Of a DNA stretch of 59,243 bases, positions 45,301 to 54,803 are shown piece by piece (the stretch's first letter is position 1; each line of letters begins with the position of its first letter). A program made the position numbers and the translations under genes. Below the pieces are notes generated by a model. That model was not told the origin of the DNA, made no database searches, and worked only from the letters and a program-made list of their open reading frames with translations. This DNA comes from Hyphomicrobiales bacterium (lineage in GTDB: Bacteria; Pseudomonadota; Alphaproteobacteria; Rhizobiales; Rhizobiaceae): positions 1 to 59,243 of the forward strand of contig UCEY01000018.1 of assembly GCA_900471605.1 (NCBI GenBank), read 5' to 3'.

Positions 45301-48300
45301 CCGCCATCAAACGTGTCTTCGTCACCCTGCAGGGAGGCACTTATCGCCAGCACATCATTGCCGTCATCACCGAAAATTTGATCAGAGCCCGTGCCGCCAT
45401 TGATGTAATCGTTCCCAGAGCCACCACTCAGGCGCTGATTGAGATATGAGCCAGTAAGTTGATCGTTCCCGCTACCCGCGGCAAAAAACGCAGAGCCCTC
45501 CTGGGCCCAATAGCGGATAGCCTCACGGTCCCAGACCGTGCCATTGTCGAAGACGATTTCATCCAGGCCCTGTCCGGCGCCGCTTCTATTCCAGAACGAA
45601 CCTTCGTCTATGATGAATTGGTTTGATGTCGAGATATCGATCCGAAGGTCAATTCCTCGCACGGATAATGCGAGATCTTCTGGCCTGATCCCATGTAAGA
45701 TCAAGGTGTCAGTTTCGAATAACTTGTGCGACCCGTCGAATATCAGGTCGTTTCCATCGCCCATTGTGTAGATGAAACGATCGTTTCCATTCGCACCTCC
45801 ACCATTTCCTCCGCCGCGCACTTCGGCTGACTGTAAAATATCGTCTCCCAGCCCGCCGACGAATGTGTTGCTCCACGTATCGGAGGCGACAAGGACATCG
45901 TTTGTGGCAGATCCCCAAGCCCATGTATTGTCTCTGACCTGCGTACGGTTCCAGACCGTGCCGTCCGCAAACTGGATCTCATCGACCCCTTGGCCGGTTG
46001 AGGCCCAATTCCAGAAAAAGCCTTCGTTCGTAATAATCTGGCCTGTCACCATATCCTTGATCTCAAGATCAAGATTATACCGGGAGAGCCGAACTTCTCC
46101 GGGATTGATGTCTGCGAGAATTAAACGGTCGTGTTCTGCCAGAGAGTGAGAGCCATCGAAGATGATGTCGCTCCCGCTCCCCCGAGTATACACGTAGGTG
46201 TCATTACCATTTGGCGTTCCGACATTCGCGCCGCCGCGGGCGTTGGCGGCAATAACAATGTCATCCCCCCGGCCGGAAATAAATGTGTTTTCACCGGCGT
46301 CTTCGATTTGTATAGTTTCTCTTTGATCTGTCCCTCGAACCCAGGCATCGCGACGTATCTGCTCACGGTTCCAGACCGTACCATCCTCAAAGACGATAGA
46401 GTCCAGACCTACTGCATAACCCGGAGAGAGAAAGTGGTTGTAATCTGTGATCGTCTCACCAGTCGCAAGGATACGGATGATAAGGTTGCTGCCAGAGCGG
46501 CCCAGTTCAACTTCGTTGGGTGCCGCACCCACAATTGAGAGTCGATCAATTTCCAGGCTGTTTACAGCTCCATCGAAAATCACATCGTTTCCGTCACCGA
46601 CGACGTAAGTGAATTGGTCAGCCCCGTTGACATTCTGAAGCTGCCCAAGTGCGCTAGAAGAAAGAATAATGTCATCGCCACGCCCGCCTGAAAACTGATC
46701 GGCATCCAGGCTGTCGTCGGCAAGGAGGTCATTTCCGTCGCCTCCTGACAGGACGTCGACACCAGCGCCTCCGCTCAGGAGGTCGTTTCCGGCCCCACCC
46801 ACCAGAACGTCGTTTCCAGCTCCGCCGTCTAGAACATCATGCCCGACCGATCCACCAGGCGCCGACGTTTCAGCGTCGCCATAGAGGAGATCATCGCCGT
46901 CACCACCGACAAGTACATCATGACCTGCCCCGCCAATCAGGGTGTCGTTACCGCCACGGCCATCGAATTGATTGTTGCCGGAGTTCAAAATCTCACCTGG
47001 CCAGGACGCTGCGAGATCCGTGATGACGTTACCGCCTGAACCCCCACCTCCCGAGTTCAGCTGCAGCGTTCCACCGGTGGGCGGCCCAAATTCTGAAGCT
47101 GAATTATAATATGTTCCGCCGATCTTCTCGGCATGTTCATCTCCCAAAAAGATGTCATTTCCGCCGTGATCCAAATGTTCGTATTTCTTAACTAGTTGCT
47201 CGATATCGTAAAAATTGCCCGAGTGACCAAGCTCGTCTTCGAATGATATACCAAGGAGCGGAAAACGGGAGGTGCCGCCACCGCTTCCACCCCCACCCCC
47301 GCTGTGCAATACCACGTCATCGATATCGTCGACTTCAAACGGTAGCTCGTTAGACCCCGCCAGGACAAACCAATAGCTGATGTCGAGATCAAGTCCGACA
47401 TTTACGATGCCCTTCATGATCATATCGCGCGACCACCGAACACCATTCCCGAATTCGATGGATTCGATCCCGTAACCAGTTTTGTTCCAATCCTCTATGA
47501 TTGAAGAGACTTCTCTGAACTGATTGGCAATCTCGATCGTTTCGCCCGTAGTCGTAATCGAAACCACAAGGCTCGTGCCGCGCCGCAGAAGCTCAATCTC
47601 TCCCGGCTTTACATCAAGTAGTGTCAGACGATCTGACGAAACCTTCGTGTAATCATGATCGGAAATGGTGTCATTTCCGTCGCCCTTCCGCCACAGGTAG
47701 ATGTCATCGCCTAACCCACCAATTAGAGTGTCCGCACTGCGGCCGCCATCGAATGTGTCAGCTCCGGAGGTACCCGAAAGTCCGTTGAGCTGATCGTTTC
47801 CTCGGATCCATGCGGCTGCTCGAATGACGTCGCGTCCCCACGTCACGCCATCGGCGAACTGAATTTTGTCGATCCCCAGCCCCGATGAAACCGTCGCTCC
47901 CGAAAAGAAATAGGCGTCCGTAATCAGTTCTTGCGTCGCTAAGTGTTTAATGACGAGGGCATCACCAACGCGCGAAAGTTCTACGTCATCTACATCTACG
48001 CCGGCCAAGATCAGCGTATCGAGATCAGCCCCTTCATTTCCTCCGGAGAAAATAACATCGTCACCATCGCCGGGCGCCCAGATTATAGTGTCCCTTCCGC
48101 CACTGATGTGAATTTCATCATGGCCCTGCCCGCCACGAATGACGTCATCATTTGCAGAGTCGGTGATAAGGTTACCACGGCCATCGCCGACGGTTGTCGT
48201 CCGGCTGCGGATATCTTCGCGATCCAGCACCGTGCCATCGCTCAGACGAATTGTATCGATGCCTTTATTCTTGCTTCCCCAATCATCGAAGAAGTCTTCC

Positions 48301-50402
48301 GAGGTGATAATATCGTCGCCGGTGCCTGCAATTTTTATCAAAAGCGCATTGCCGACCCGTTCGAAAGTAAGGTCTGAAAGAGAAAGGTCTGTAAGGAAGA
48401 GCTCATCTTTCTCAACCATTGAGGTTGAGGTGTCTCGAATATAGTCGGACCCGTCGCCTCTCTCGTAGACGAAGAGATCGCTACCGGTGCCAGAACTAAT
48501 GATATCGTCGCCATCGCCGCCAATGAAGACATCATCGCCGACTGTTCCAGCTAAACCATCGACTGACGAGGTGCCGACGCGAGCAGTACCGTCAATGATA
48601 TGATCTGCGATGGATTTCAGGACCGGATTCGATATGGCGTCCAAGCTCTCGGAGACAGCATCCTCATAAGCTTCACGGTCGCCGTCGAACGCAATGCCAA
48701 TTACTCCGTTTAGGCCTAAAATCGCCTTGGAAAGATATTTTGCTGCATCCCCTTCCTGTTCGGGCAATAGACTGACGATGAGCGACAGAGCAGCAACGAC
48801 GTTCCCGCCGGTGGGGGCGGCTGAGCCGTCACCGCTGTCTAGAGCAAGCAGTGCGTATGCGAAGTATGGGCTTGATACGATTCCGGCGAAGTCGCCCCCT
48901 CTGAGTATGGAGCTAGTGCCGACTTGGGCCAGAAATCCTGTGAGGAGCGCATCGACGATTTGTTGAAAACTCGCCTCAATACCCTGTCCAAATGCCGCCG
49001 TCGTAGGCGACGTCGCCGAAATATTGTTTGCGTAAATCTCGGTGTAGGTGGTTCCGAAGAACTTCTCAACGAAAGCCAGGTGTTGCCCATCTACATACGG
49101 GCCGCGGCTCGCCTCAGTAACGCCGTCCACGCTTGCCCACTTGAAGAGAAGTTCAATGAATTGACTCCGCAGCTCATCAGGAGACAGGTTCGGGGCTTCG
49201 TCTGACAAAATTGTCCATTCAGCAAGAAATTGCGCATCCGTCGTGGCTTTCCAAGCGATCGAATTGATCTGGCCAGAGCCTGGTAGGTTGGGAAGCTTTA
49301 TCGCTTCACTTGAAGGAGTAAAGGTCGGAGTATTGTCAGAGACAGTATCCTGGCGATCAGTCTGAAAATAAACTGTCTGAGCCGTTCCTATCGTACCATC
49401 AGCACGCTGGAAGCTGGCCTCATATCCAAGCGAATGACCCTGGTTTGTACCTGTGATATCGGACCGGATGACGGAAACCGAGTTAATCCCCACCTCGCCA
49501 AGCGTTTTCAACTCTCCGGCGTCCGCGACACCATCTTGATCAAGGTCCTGCCACACCCGAAGTTGATCAAACCCAACGTCCTGAGCGTCAATTTTCCCGT
49601 CGCCGTTCGTATCCATTGTCTCAAGAACGGCAAAACCATCTTGATTTGGAGAACCGAAAAGCTCCGATGCCCCGTCCACCGTCCCGTTGGAATTCGCGTC
49701 TCGGACAAGAATGCCGTCGTCGGCAGACACCCAGCCAGTTTTTTCTGCAAAACCGTCACGATCATAGTCGAAGTGGACACTGGAATCGCTCAGGGAGGAC
49801 AGCTCAACTCCGTCACCATCCAAGTCAAGGACAAGGGGGTCTCGGATGCTTTGGAGGAGAGGCGAATTCCAGAGGCCGATCAGATCCTCGACGAGAACGC
49901 CTGGATTGTTCCAAAGCTTATCAAGGAACTCTGCAGCAAAATCGTACACATCCATTATGTGGTCGCGATTTGCCCATAGGAGTCCCCCTAATAGGTAACC
50001 CAACGACATGGCGCCGAGCACCGGGTTTCCTATTATCATCGCTCGAATCCCGAGCGCGAGTCCGCCTGCAATTGCCGCCACAATGTGGCCGACTGCCGCA
50101 TCGATTTTCGCTTGGTCGCCGCTGTCGATGGCGTCCGCGAGCCTTAATCCATCTGCTGCTACATTTGCAACCAGCCCTATACCAGCCAGCGCCTCGCGCA
50201 GTGGGGTGAACTGAGTCATGAACTCAGCCCCCGTGTGAAGTTGCGCGCGCGCTGCAGCTAAGTCAGTAACCTGCTTGAGAAGCGCCGAGCTCAGCGCTGC
50301 GAATTCAAGAACAGGTATTGGGACCTCGCCCTGGGGGAAACTTCCAGCGAGAAAATTGTCCAGCGACCTATCCAATTGGAGCAGAAGTTCCGGAGTAATC
50401 AT
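42393..50402 (-). CDS. giant RTX calcium-binding protein (2669 aa)
   Basis: The largest gene in the window. N-terminus (1-160) has a glycine/alanine-rich hydrophobic stretch (~100-145). Then comes the module LVLDLDGDGVELSSLSD and EF-hand-like or dockerin-like Ca2+ loops (RDANSNGTVDGASELFG, DTNGDGKIDAQD, DLDQDGVADAGEL). From ~600 to the end, blocks of RTX repeats (GGxGxD) alternate with the FADGTxWxR module of haemolysin-type Ca-binding-related domains. Near the C-terminus four almost identical 131-residue units occur. The last ~90 residues (DVLNFDSSLFADFEHVL...) look like a serralysin-type export end. No protease or lipase motif found; adhesin or biofilm matrix protein is a guess. ATGA overlap with the upstream membrane gene. 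Confidence 0.93.
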   Translation of the reverse strand: MITPELLLQLDRSLDNFLAGSFPQGEVPIPVLEFAALSSALLKQVTDLAAARAQLHTGAEFMTQFTPLREALAGIGLVANVAADGLRLADAIDSGDQAKIDAAVGHIVAAIAGGLALGIRAMIIGNPVLGAMSLGYLLGGLLWANRDHIMDVYDFAAEFLDKLWNNPGVLVEDLIGLWNSPLLQSIRDPLVLDLDGDGVELSSLSDSSVHFDYDRDGFAEKTGWVSADDGILVRDANSNGTVDGASELFGSPNQDGFAVLETMDTNGDGKIDAQDVGFDQLRVWQDLDQDGVADAGELKTLGEVGINSVSVIRSDITGTNQGHSLGYEASFQRADGTIGTAQTVYFQTDRQDTVSDNTPTFTPSSEAIKLPNLPGSGQINSIAWKATTDAQFLAEWTILSDEAPNLSPDELRSQFIELLFKWASVDGVTEASRGPYVDGQHLAFVEKFFGTTYTEIYANNISATSPTTAAFGQGIEASFQQIVDALLTGFLAQVGTSSILRGGDFAGIVSSPYFAYALLALDSGDGSAAPTGGNVVAALSLIVSLLPEQEGDAAKYLSKAILGLNGVIGIAFDGDREAYEDAVSESLDAISNPVLKSIADHIIDGTARVGTSSVDGLAGTVGDDVFIGGDGDDIISSGTGSDLFVYERGDGSDYIRDTSTSMVEKDELFLTDLSLSDLTFERVGNALLIKIAGTGDDIITSEDFFDDWGSKNKGIDTIRLSDGTVLDREDIRSRTTTVGDGRGNLITDSANDDVIRGGQGHDEIHISGGRDTIIWAPGDGDDVIFSGGNEGADLDTLILAGVDVDDVELSRVGDALVIKHLATQELITDAYFFSGATVSSGLGIDKIQFADGVTWGRDVIRAAAWIRGNDQLNGLSGTSGADTFDGGRSADTLIGGLGDDIYLWRKGDGNDTISDHDYTKVSSDRLTLLDVKPGEIELLRRGTSLVVSITTTGETIEIANQFREVSSIIEDWNKTGYGIESIEFGNGVRWSRDMIMKGIVNVGLDLDISYWFVLAGSNELPFEVDDIDDVVLHSGGGGGSGGGTSRFPLLGISFEDELGHSGNFYDIEQLVKKYEHLDHGGNDIFLGDEHAEKIGGTYYNSASEFGPPTGGTLQLNSGGGGSGGNVITDLAASWPGEILNSGNNQFDGRGGNDTLIGGAGHDVLVGGDGDDLLYGDAETSAPGGSVGHDVLDGGAGNDVLVGGAGNDLLSGGAGVDVLSGGDGNDLLADDSLDADQFSGGRGDDIILSSSALGQLQNVNGADQFTYVVGDGNDVIFDGAVNSLEIDRLSIVGAAPNEVELGRSGSNLIIRILATGETITDYNHFLSPGYAVGLDSIVFEDGTVWNREQIRRDAWVRGTDQRETIQIEDAGENTFISGRGDDIVIAANARGGANVGTPNGNDTYVYTRGSGSDIIFDGSHSLAEHDRLILADINPGEVRLSRYNLDLEIKDMVTGQIITNEGFFWNWASTGQGVDEIQFADGTVWNRTQVRDNTWAWGSATNDVLVASDTWSNTFVGGLGDDILQSAEVRGGGNGGGANGNDRFIYTMGDGNDLIFDGSHKLFETDTLILHGIRPEDLALSVRGIDLRIDISTSNQFIIDEGSFWNRSGAGQGLDEIVFDNGTVWDREAIRYWAQEGSAFFAAGSGNDQLTGSYLNQRLSGGSGNDYINGGTGSDQIFGDDGNDVLAISASLQGDEDTFDGGGGVDTISAEEFDHSIFIDLVESDGQIRTSDNEILPENTGRLIGTLSKIENIVGTRFSDSLSGDAAANRIAGGSGNDVIAARSGDDILEGGVGNDFLDGYLGNDVYIYRSGDGHDRITEVLNSTEIDTIKLYGIDSNTVTFERGAEGLVILFSGGAQGSILLSNAIPGNPGYGAFGIERIEFESGVVWDKESLNQRMVYDSATDQDDTLVGSVGGGLFGGGKGNDVLDAGGGDDTYIYARGDGDDTIIEAAGNGYADQIIFRDINAADVTLARVGNDLRIAITESVPGAGNSGSILMRDAFEDYLGRGVEKIMFANGTSWTIEQMRQMVLAQTGTAGDDTLIGTNTADILIGRGGNDLLSGGNGDDTYIYVRGDGYDTAIDNANSYNDRVVFTDINRSAVTLVRNGIDLTLAIAESAPGAGDAGSILLKDTLEDAWALGMEKIVFADGTEWTRSDLRAMILAQSSTPGNDTIIGFNVADVINAGAGNDSLSGGNGDDTYVYVRGDGHDTVIDNANSYNDRVVFTDINRSAVMLVRNGIDLTLVIAESAPGAGDAGSILLKDTLEDAWALGMEKIVFADGTEWTRSDLRAMILAQSSTPGNDTIIGFNVADIINAGAGNDSLSGGNGDDTYVYVRGDGYDTVIDNANSYNDRVVFTDINPSAVTLVRNGIDLTLVIAESAPGAGDAGSILLKDTLEDAWALGMEKIVFADGTEWTRSDLRAMVLAQASTPGNDTIIGFNVADVINAGAGNDSLSGGNGDDTYVYARGNGQDTVIDYASSYNDRLVFTDVNPSAVTLVRNGIDLTLVIAESSPGAGDAGSVLLKDTLEDAWALGMEKVVFADGTEWTRNDLRAMVLAQASTSGNDTIIGFNVADIINAGAGNDTITGGGGNDAFLFKPNFGKDTITDFWAGAGSTDVLNFDSSLFADFEHVLAAAAQVGNDTVITYDAGNSVTLKNVALANLHHDDVRFVA
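42690..44261 (-). repeat. four tandem 393-bp repeats inside the giant RTX gene
   Basis: The same landmark (TCCATGCC) recurs at 42802, 43195, 43588 and 43981, an exact 393-base period (131 codons). Units differ by scattered substitutions but no visible indels. Each encodes one RTX block plus one FADGTEWTR module. Boundaries are approximate. Confidence 0.9.
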
Positions 50403-50842
50403 TCTGAAATCCTATCTTTGCTTTTAGCAGTCTTTCTGAAAAGAATAATACACTCTAAATGTAGTGGAATCAAAACCATCAACAGTAATTGAAGACTTAG
50501 ATCCATCATTGCGAGCGATGAAATGCAGAATGCAGATGTTATCGGAATTGTAATCAAAATAGACCATCGCATTCTTGCGGCTCTACTATTGATCGATATT
50601 TCCTCAATGCCTGGACCATACTTCCATTTTGGCATTGTCATCGACAAAATAACGGCGCATAATACATTAGATAACGCGAGTGGCATCTGAAATATGCTAT
50701 ATGCACCGAATGCGACAAATAGAAATGAGCTCAATAAGAAATATATTGCAAGATTTGCGATGAATATCGCAACAGAAAATCCATATATTCCCTTTATACT
50801 GTCAATTTTTGGTGCAAGATTCGCCCCAAGTACTATACTCAT
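50399..50842 (-). CDS. polytopic small membrane protein coupled to the giant RTX gene
   Basis: 147 residues, about four TM helices (e.g. GFSVAIFIANLAIYFLLSSF, MPLALSNVLCAVILSM, ILITIPITSAFCISSLAMM, LQLLLMVLIPLHLECIILF). No family recognised. The stop overlaps the ATG of the RTX gene by ATGA, so the two are translationally coupled. The gene is clearly richer in A+T than its neighbours, which suggests foreign origin or membrane-protein codon bias. A role in insertion, immunity or assembly of the giant RTX protein is possible but unproven. Confidence 0.75.
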   Translation of the reverse strand: MSIVLGANLAPKIDSIKGIYGFSVAIFIANLAIYFLLSSFLFVAFGAYSIFQMPLALSNVLCAVILSMTMPKWKYGPGIEEISINSRAARMRWSILITIPITSAFCISSLAMMDLSLQLLLMVLIPLHLECIILFRKTAKSKDRISE

Positions 50843-51378
50843 TTATTGTCCCATCTTACTTATATTGCCCCAATGCGCCTCTCATGACCTGAAGGGCAAG
50901 GCATTGCCCTTTACGATTGGCCATCTGAATCGAATTCTCGGACCCAATTTTTTTTGGCAAGAATCAACCCCTGATAAAAAAATGGGGCAGACATATATCT
51001 GATGCAAGTAAAAGTTTTGCAACTCAGGCGAATGCCACATCTTCCTTGAAAGACCGTCATTCAACTGAAAATGAGGACAATCCGATGGCCCCCGCTTTAG
51101 GTCATAGGGACTTTGGAAATATTTGACGGGCGTCCAGTCCGACCAATTGGCGTTGGAAATGGACATAGTATGGTCCGCCGCCTTGAACAGATACGAACCG
51201 CCAGCCCGTTAAATTTGCGAGAGGTTGTGAGCGGGCTTTAATTGAATTGAGCAAGAGACTTGGTCGCAACCTACGCTGAGAAAGTTCCTCTTCCGAAAAG
51301 CACGTCAAGGGTCTTGCGGGTGCCAGATCCGTCGCGGTCGAGAACTATCCGCGCACGCAGTCGCGCTGCTGAGAGACG
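50843..51378. other. intergenic region upstream of secretion cassette 2
   Basis: 536 bases with no supported gene; AT-rich at its left end. It should contain the minus-strand promoter for the membrane protein and giant RTX gene. Frames at 50882-51166 and 51102-51308 have no ribosome site or homologous pattern. Confidence 0.4.
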
Positions 51379-51411
51379 AAAAAGCCTGCCGCGGGAGGAG
51401 GTGCGGCAGGC
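51379..51411 (-). terminator. Rho-independent terminator of the sRNA
   Basis: Nine-base stem (51403-51411 paired with 51384-51392) with the CCTCCTCCC-containing loop, then TTTTT at 51379-51383 on the minus strand. Confidence 0.85.
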
Positions 51412-51540
51412 TTTTCCGAAAATAAGCGAACAGCAACTGGGAGGAGGAATGTTGCCGTTCCCGCAAACGCCCTTGGGAGGAGGATTAGGACGTATGCACA
51501 TCGAACGACGCGGGAGGAGGTGCATCAGTTCGATAACGAC
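51379..51540 (-). ncRNA. anti-Shine-Dalgarno sRNA resembling the rhizobial alpha-r14 family
   Basis: Read on the minus strand, the stretch has four copies of CCTCCTCCC, whose plus-strand complements lie at 51512-51520, 51475-51483, 51439-51447 and 51393-51401. The first is in the loop of an ATCGAAC/GTTCGAT stem (51528-51534 with 51500-51506). The third is flanked by GCAAC/GTTGC arms. The last sits in the loop of a strong terminator stem (GCCTGCCGC, 51403-51411 with 5184-92 of the 51.3-kb line) followed by five T at 51379-51383. Looped CCUCCUCCC motifs that pair with mRNA ribosome sites are the mark of alpha-r14 sRNAs such as NfeR1. The exact 5' end is a guess. Confidence 0.8.
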
Positions 51541-51853
51541 ACCATACCGGTTCTCCGCGCCAATTAAATAGACATTGCTGCAGCGCAGTCATGCTCAAAA
51601 TGCAGATCACCTGGCAAAGCAGCGAGCGCAGCAAGGAAACATCTAACTAATCGGAACAAAACGACAATCTGTTGCTTTTTGCTTGTTGAGGTCGCGTGCT
51701 GTGTCAACCGGACGTGACAGGAATGACGAACGCGATGGTTTTTCCGGTTTCTCATCGCGGCCAACGAAACGGCAGTCGAGCGTCCAACCTGTCCGACCGT
51801 GCCTCATCCCGTCTTCATCCGAGGCGGGAGGCGGATTTGTACCGGGGACTGCC
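51541..51853. other. intergenic region before ligD
   Basis: 313 bases. It should contain the sRNA promoter on the minus strand (a TATGGT at 51541-51546 may be its -10) and the ligD promoter on the plus strand. The ligD frame is open through much of it, but without start evidence. Confidence 0.4.
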
Positions 51854-54508
51854 ATGGCCAGCGACAAGCTCTCGACCTACAAGCAGAAACGCGATTTTCA
51901 GAAAACGCAGGAGCCGAGTGGCGCAGCAAAGCTGAAGGCGTCGAACCGCAGGCGCTTCGTCATTCAGAAACACGACGCCACGCGGCTGCATTATGATCTG
52001 CGGCTCGAACTCGATGGCGTCTTCAAGTCCTGGGCCGTCACCAAAGGACCTTCGCTGGATCCGCACGACAAGCGCCTGGCTGTCGAGGTCGAGGACCATC
52101 CGTTGGACTACGGCGACTTCGAAGGTACCATACCGAAGGGCCAGTATGGCGGCGGCACGGTCATGCTCTGGGATCGCGGCTACTGGGAGCCGGAAGGCAA
52201 CAAGACGCCCGAACAGGCGCTCGCCAAGGGTGATTTCAAGTTTACGCTGGAGGGAGAGCGTCTGCATGGCAGTTTCGTGCTGGTGCGGATGCGCAACGAT
52301 CGCGACGGCGGCAAGCGCACAAATTGGCTGCTGATCAAGCATCACGACGATTACTCAGTCGAGGAGAATGGCGCTGCCATCCTTGAGGACAATGCAACCT
52401 CCGTTGCATCCGGCCGAACCATGGAGGCGATCGCCGCCGGCAAGGGCAGGAAGCCAAAACCGTTCATGGTGCAGAGCAGCGACGTTCAGGCGGATGCCGT
52501 TTGGGACAGCAATCATGGACTGGCGGCGGAGGAACGTGCCGCGGACACGACGACAAAGCGAAAACCAGCACCAAAAAAACCGGCAAAGTCCGCGATGCCG
52601 GAGTTCATACCGCCGCAGCTTTGCGAAACGCTCGATCGCCCGCCTTCAGGCGATGGCTGGATCCACGAGATCAAGTTCGACGGCTACCGCATCCAGACGC
52701 GCATCGAAAACGGCGAGGTGACGCTGAAGACCCGCAAGGGCCTGGACTGGACCGCCAAGTATCCGGCGATTGCGACATCGGCCGCAAACTTGCCTGATGC
52801 CATCCTCGACGGGGAGATCTGCGCGCTCGATGAAAACGGCGCGCCGGATTTCGCAGCACTTCAGGCCGCACTGTCGGAAGGCAAGACCGACGAACTGGTC
52901 TACTTCGCCTTCGATCTGCTGTTCGAGGGCAATCAGGATCTGCGACCGCTGCCGTTGACCGAACGCAAGGAACGCCTGCAGACACTGCTGGCTGATGCCG
53001 GCGAGGACCCACGCCTGCGTTTCGTCGAACATTTCGAAACCGGTGGCGACGCCGTTCTCAGATCGGCGTGCAAGCTGTCGCTGGAAGGCATCGTCTCGAA
53101 ACAGGCCGACGCGCCCTATCAATCGGGCCGTACCGAGACCTGGGCGAAGTCCAAGTGCCGCGCTGGCCATGAAGTCGTCATCGGCGCCTATGCCAAGACC
53201 AACGGCAAGTTCCGCTCGCTATTGGTCGGTGTCTTCAGGGGTGATCACTTCGTCTATGTCGGCCGGGTTGGAACCGGCTACGGTGCCAAAACGGTCGATA
53301 CCATCTTGCCGAAGCTTCGGGAGATCGAGGCCCAGAAATCACCGTTCACGGGCATCGGCGCGCCTAAGAAGGATCCCAATATCGTCTGGGTCAAACCCGA
53401 ACTGGTCGCCGAGATCCAGTTCGCCGGCTGGACGGCGGACGGACTGGTGCGTCAGGCGGCGTTCAAGGGAATGCGCGAGGACAAGCCTGCAGCCGAAGTC
53501 GAGGCGGAAAAGCCGGCATCTCCGGCAAAGACCGACACGCCGACGCCGGCCGTGACAAAGCCATCAAGACCGTCGCGCGGCAAGAATGCCAAGGCCGAGG
53601 TGATGGGCGTGATGATCTCCAGCCCGGACAAGCCGCTCTGGCCCGATGCCAATGACGGAGAGCCGGTGACCAAGGAAGATTTGGCCCGCTATCACGAAGC
53701 CGTTGGTCCATGGCTGATCGACCATATCAAGGGACGGCCATGCTCGATCATCCGAACGCCGGATGGCATTGGCGGCGAACAGTTCTTCCAGCGACATGCG
53801 ATGCCGGGAACCTCGAACCTTCTCGAACTGGTCAAGGTGTTTGGAGACAAGAAACCCTATCTGCAGATTGATCGGGTCGAGGGCCTTGCCGCCATCGCCC
53901 AGATCGGCGGCGTCGAACTGCATCCGTGGAATTGCGAACCGGGCCAGCCTGAGGTGCCAGGCCGTCTTGTCTTCGACCTTGATCCCGGTCCGGATGTCCC
54001 GTTCTCAACCGTCATCGAAGCCGCTCGGGAAATGCGCGACCGGCTGGAAGAACTCGGCCTCGTCAGTTTCTGCAAGACCACCGGCGGCAAAGGCCTTCAT
54101 GTCGTAACGCCGCTGGCGGCAGCGAAGGGCAAGAAGCTCGCCTGGCCGGAGGCCAAAGGCTTCGCCCACGACGTCTGCCTGCAGATGGCACGCGAGAACC
54201 CTGAGCTCTATCTGATCAAGATGGCGAAGAACCAGCGAAACGGCCGGATCTTCCTCGACTACCTGCGCAACGACCGGATGGCGACGGCGGTCGCGCCGTT
54301 GTCGCCACGCGGGCGACCGGGCGCCACGGTCTCGATGCCGCTCACCTGGAGCCAGGTAAAGACGGATCTCGATCCGAAACGCTTCACAATCCGAACCGTG
54401 CCCGCGCTCCTGGCGAACACGACGGCCTGGCAGGATTATTGCGATGGGCAGCGTTCGCTGGAGCAGGCTATCAAGCGGCTGGCGAAGTCGATGAAACAGG
54501 CCGCGTGA
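51854..54508 (+). CDS. ligD: multifunctional NHEJ DNA ligase LigD
   Basis: 884 residues from ATG 51854 (start of the conserved [15 protein letters not shown]); the frame is open to 51683. Domain order is phosphoesterase, ligase, polymerase. The 3'-phosphoesterase (1-~190) has [20 protein letters not shown] with metal-binding His. The ATP-dependent ligase (~240-560) has EIKFDGYR with the AMP-accepting Lys274. The primase-like polymerase (~590-884) has [13 protein letters not shown] with catalytic aspartates and [11 protein letters not shown]. With Ku it joins double-strand breaks, filling and trimming ends. Two Ku genes lie downstream on the opposite strand. All domains appear intact. Confidence 0.96.
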   Translation: MASDKLSTYKQKRDFQKTQEPSGAAKLKASNRRRFVIQKHDATRLHYDLRLELDGVFKSWAVTKGPSLDPHDKRLAVEVEDHPLDYGDFEGTIPKGQYGGGTVMLWDRGYWEPEGNKTPEQALAKGDFKFTLEGERLHGSFVLVRMRNDRDGGKRTNWLLIKHHDDYSVEENGAAILEDNATSVASGRTMEAIAAGKGRKPKPFMVQSSDVQADAVWDSNHGLAAEERAADTTTKRKPAPKKPAKSAMPEFIPPQLCETLDRPPSGDGWIHEIKFDGYRIQTRIENGEVTLKTRKGLDWTAKYPAIATSAANLPDAILDGEICALDENGAPDFAALQAALSEGKTDELVYFAFDLLFEGNQDLRPLPLTERKERLQTLLADAGEDPRLRFVEHFETGGDAVLRSACKLSLEGIVSKQADAPYQSGRTETWAKSKCRAGHEVVIGAYAKTNGKFRSLLVGVFRGDHFVYVGRVGTGYGAKTVDTILPKLREIEAQKSPFTGIGAPKKDPNIVWVKPELVAEIQFAGWTADGLVRQAAFKGMREDKPAAEVEAEKPASPAKTDTPTPAVTKPSRPSRGKNAKAEVMGVMISSPDKPLWPDANDGEPVTKEDLARYHEAVGPWLIDHIKGRPCSIIRTPDGIGGEQFFQRHAMPGTSNLLELVKVFGDKKPYLQIDRVEGLAAIAQIGGVELHPWNCEPGQPEVPGRLVFDLDPGPDVPFSTVIEAAREMRDRLEELGLVSFCKTTGGKGLHVVTPLAAAKGKKLAWPEAKGFAHDVCLQMARENPELYLIKMAKNQRNGRIFLDYLRNDRMATAVAPLSPRGRPGATVSMPLTWSQVKTDLDPKRFTIRTVPALLANTTAWQDYCDGQRSLEQAIKRLAKSMKQAA

Positions 54509-54519
54509 GATCGCCTTGA

Positions 54520-54648
54520 TCAGGCGCTATAGCGCCGATTAAGTTCTCTGAGGGCAGCCTGAACCTCATCGATGGAAACCGGCTGCGGTGTTCTAGGGAT
54601 ATGGCCGAAAGCCGGCTTCGAGTCGACCGCGTAGAAGTCCGAGGCCAT
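54520..54648 (-). CDS. small protein, 42 aa, possibly the 3' part of a split gene
   Basis: Reads MASDFYAVDSKPAFGHIPRT and ends EVQAALRELNRRYSA. Well-formed composition, but the ATG has no good ribosome site and lies 4 bases after the stop of the next upstream frame. Together the two would make a ~90-residue protein like small rhizobial proteins ending in VSIDEVQAAL. A frameshift is more likely than two separate genes. Confidence 0.5.
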   Translation of the reverse strand: MASDFYAVDSKPAFGHIPRTPQPVSIDEVQAALRELNRRYSA

Positions 54649-54652
54649 GAGG

Positions 54653-54793
54653 CTAGATGATCCGTTTGTCGTCTGCGGAGAGTGCGATCGCTTTCACCAC
54701 GTCAAGCGGCCTCTCAATCTGCATGCCCTGAAGCAGGATCGTCGGACCCATCGCAGCGGCACTGCTTGCGGCCTGCTGCAAAACCTCGTGCAT
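54653..54793 (-). CDS. small protein, 46 aa, possibly the 5' part of a split gene
   Basis: ATG 54793 with AAGGAGG 6 bases upstream; reads MHEVLQQAASSAAAMGPTIL and RPLDVVKAIALSADDKRII, then stops. The strong ribosome site supports translation. It is 10 bases downstream of the DUF982 gene on the same strand. The abrupt end next to the following frame suggests one original gene. Function unknown. Confidence 0.55.
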   Translation of the reverse strand: MHEVLQQAASSAAAMGPTILLQGMQIERPLDVVKAIALSADDKRII

Positions 54794-54803
54794 GTCGGCC
54801 TCC

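Noticed and set aside
54523..54536. Perfect 14-base palindrome GGCGCTATAGCGCC after ligD
   Set aside because: Lies in the last codons of a small minus-strand frame, lacks a T-run and loop, so a terminator or operator role is not supported.
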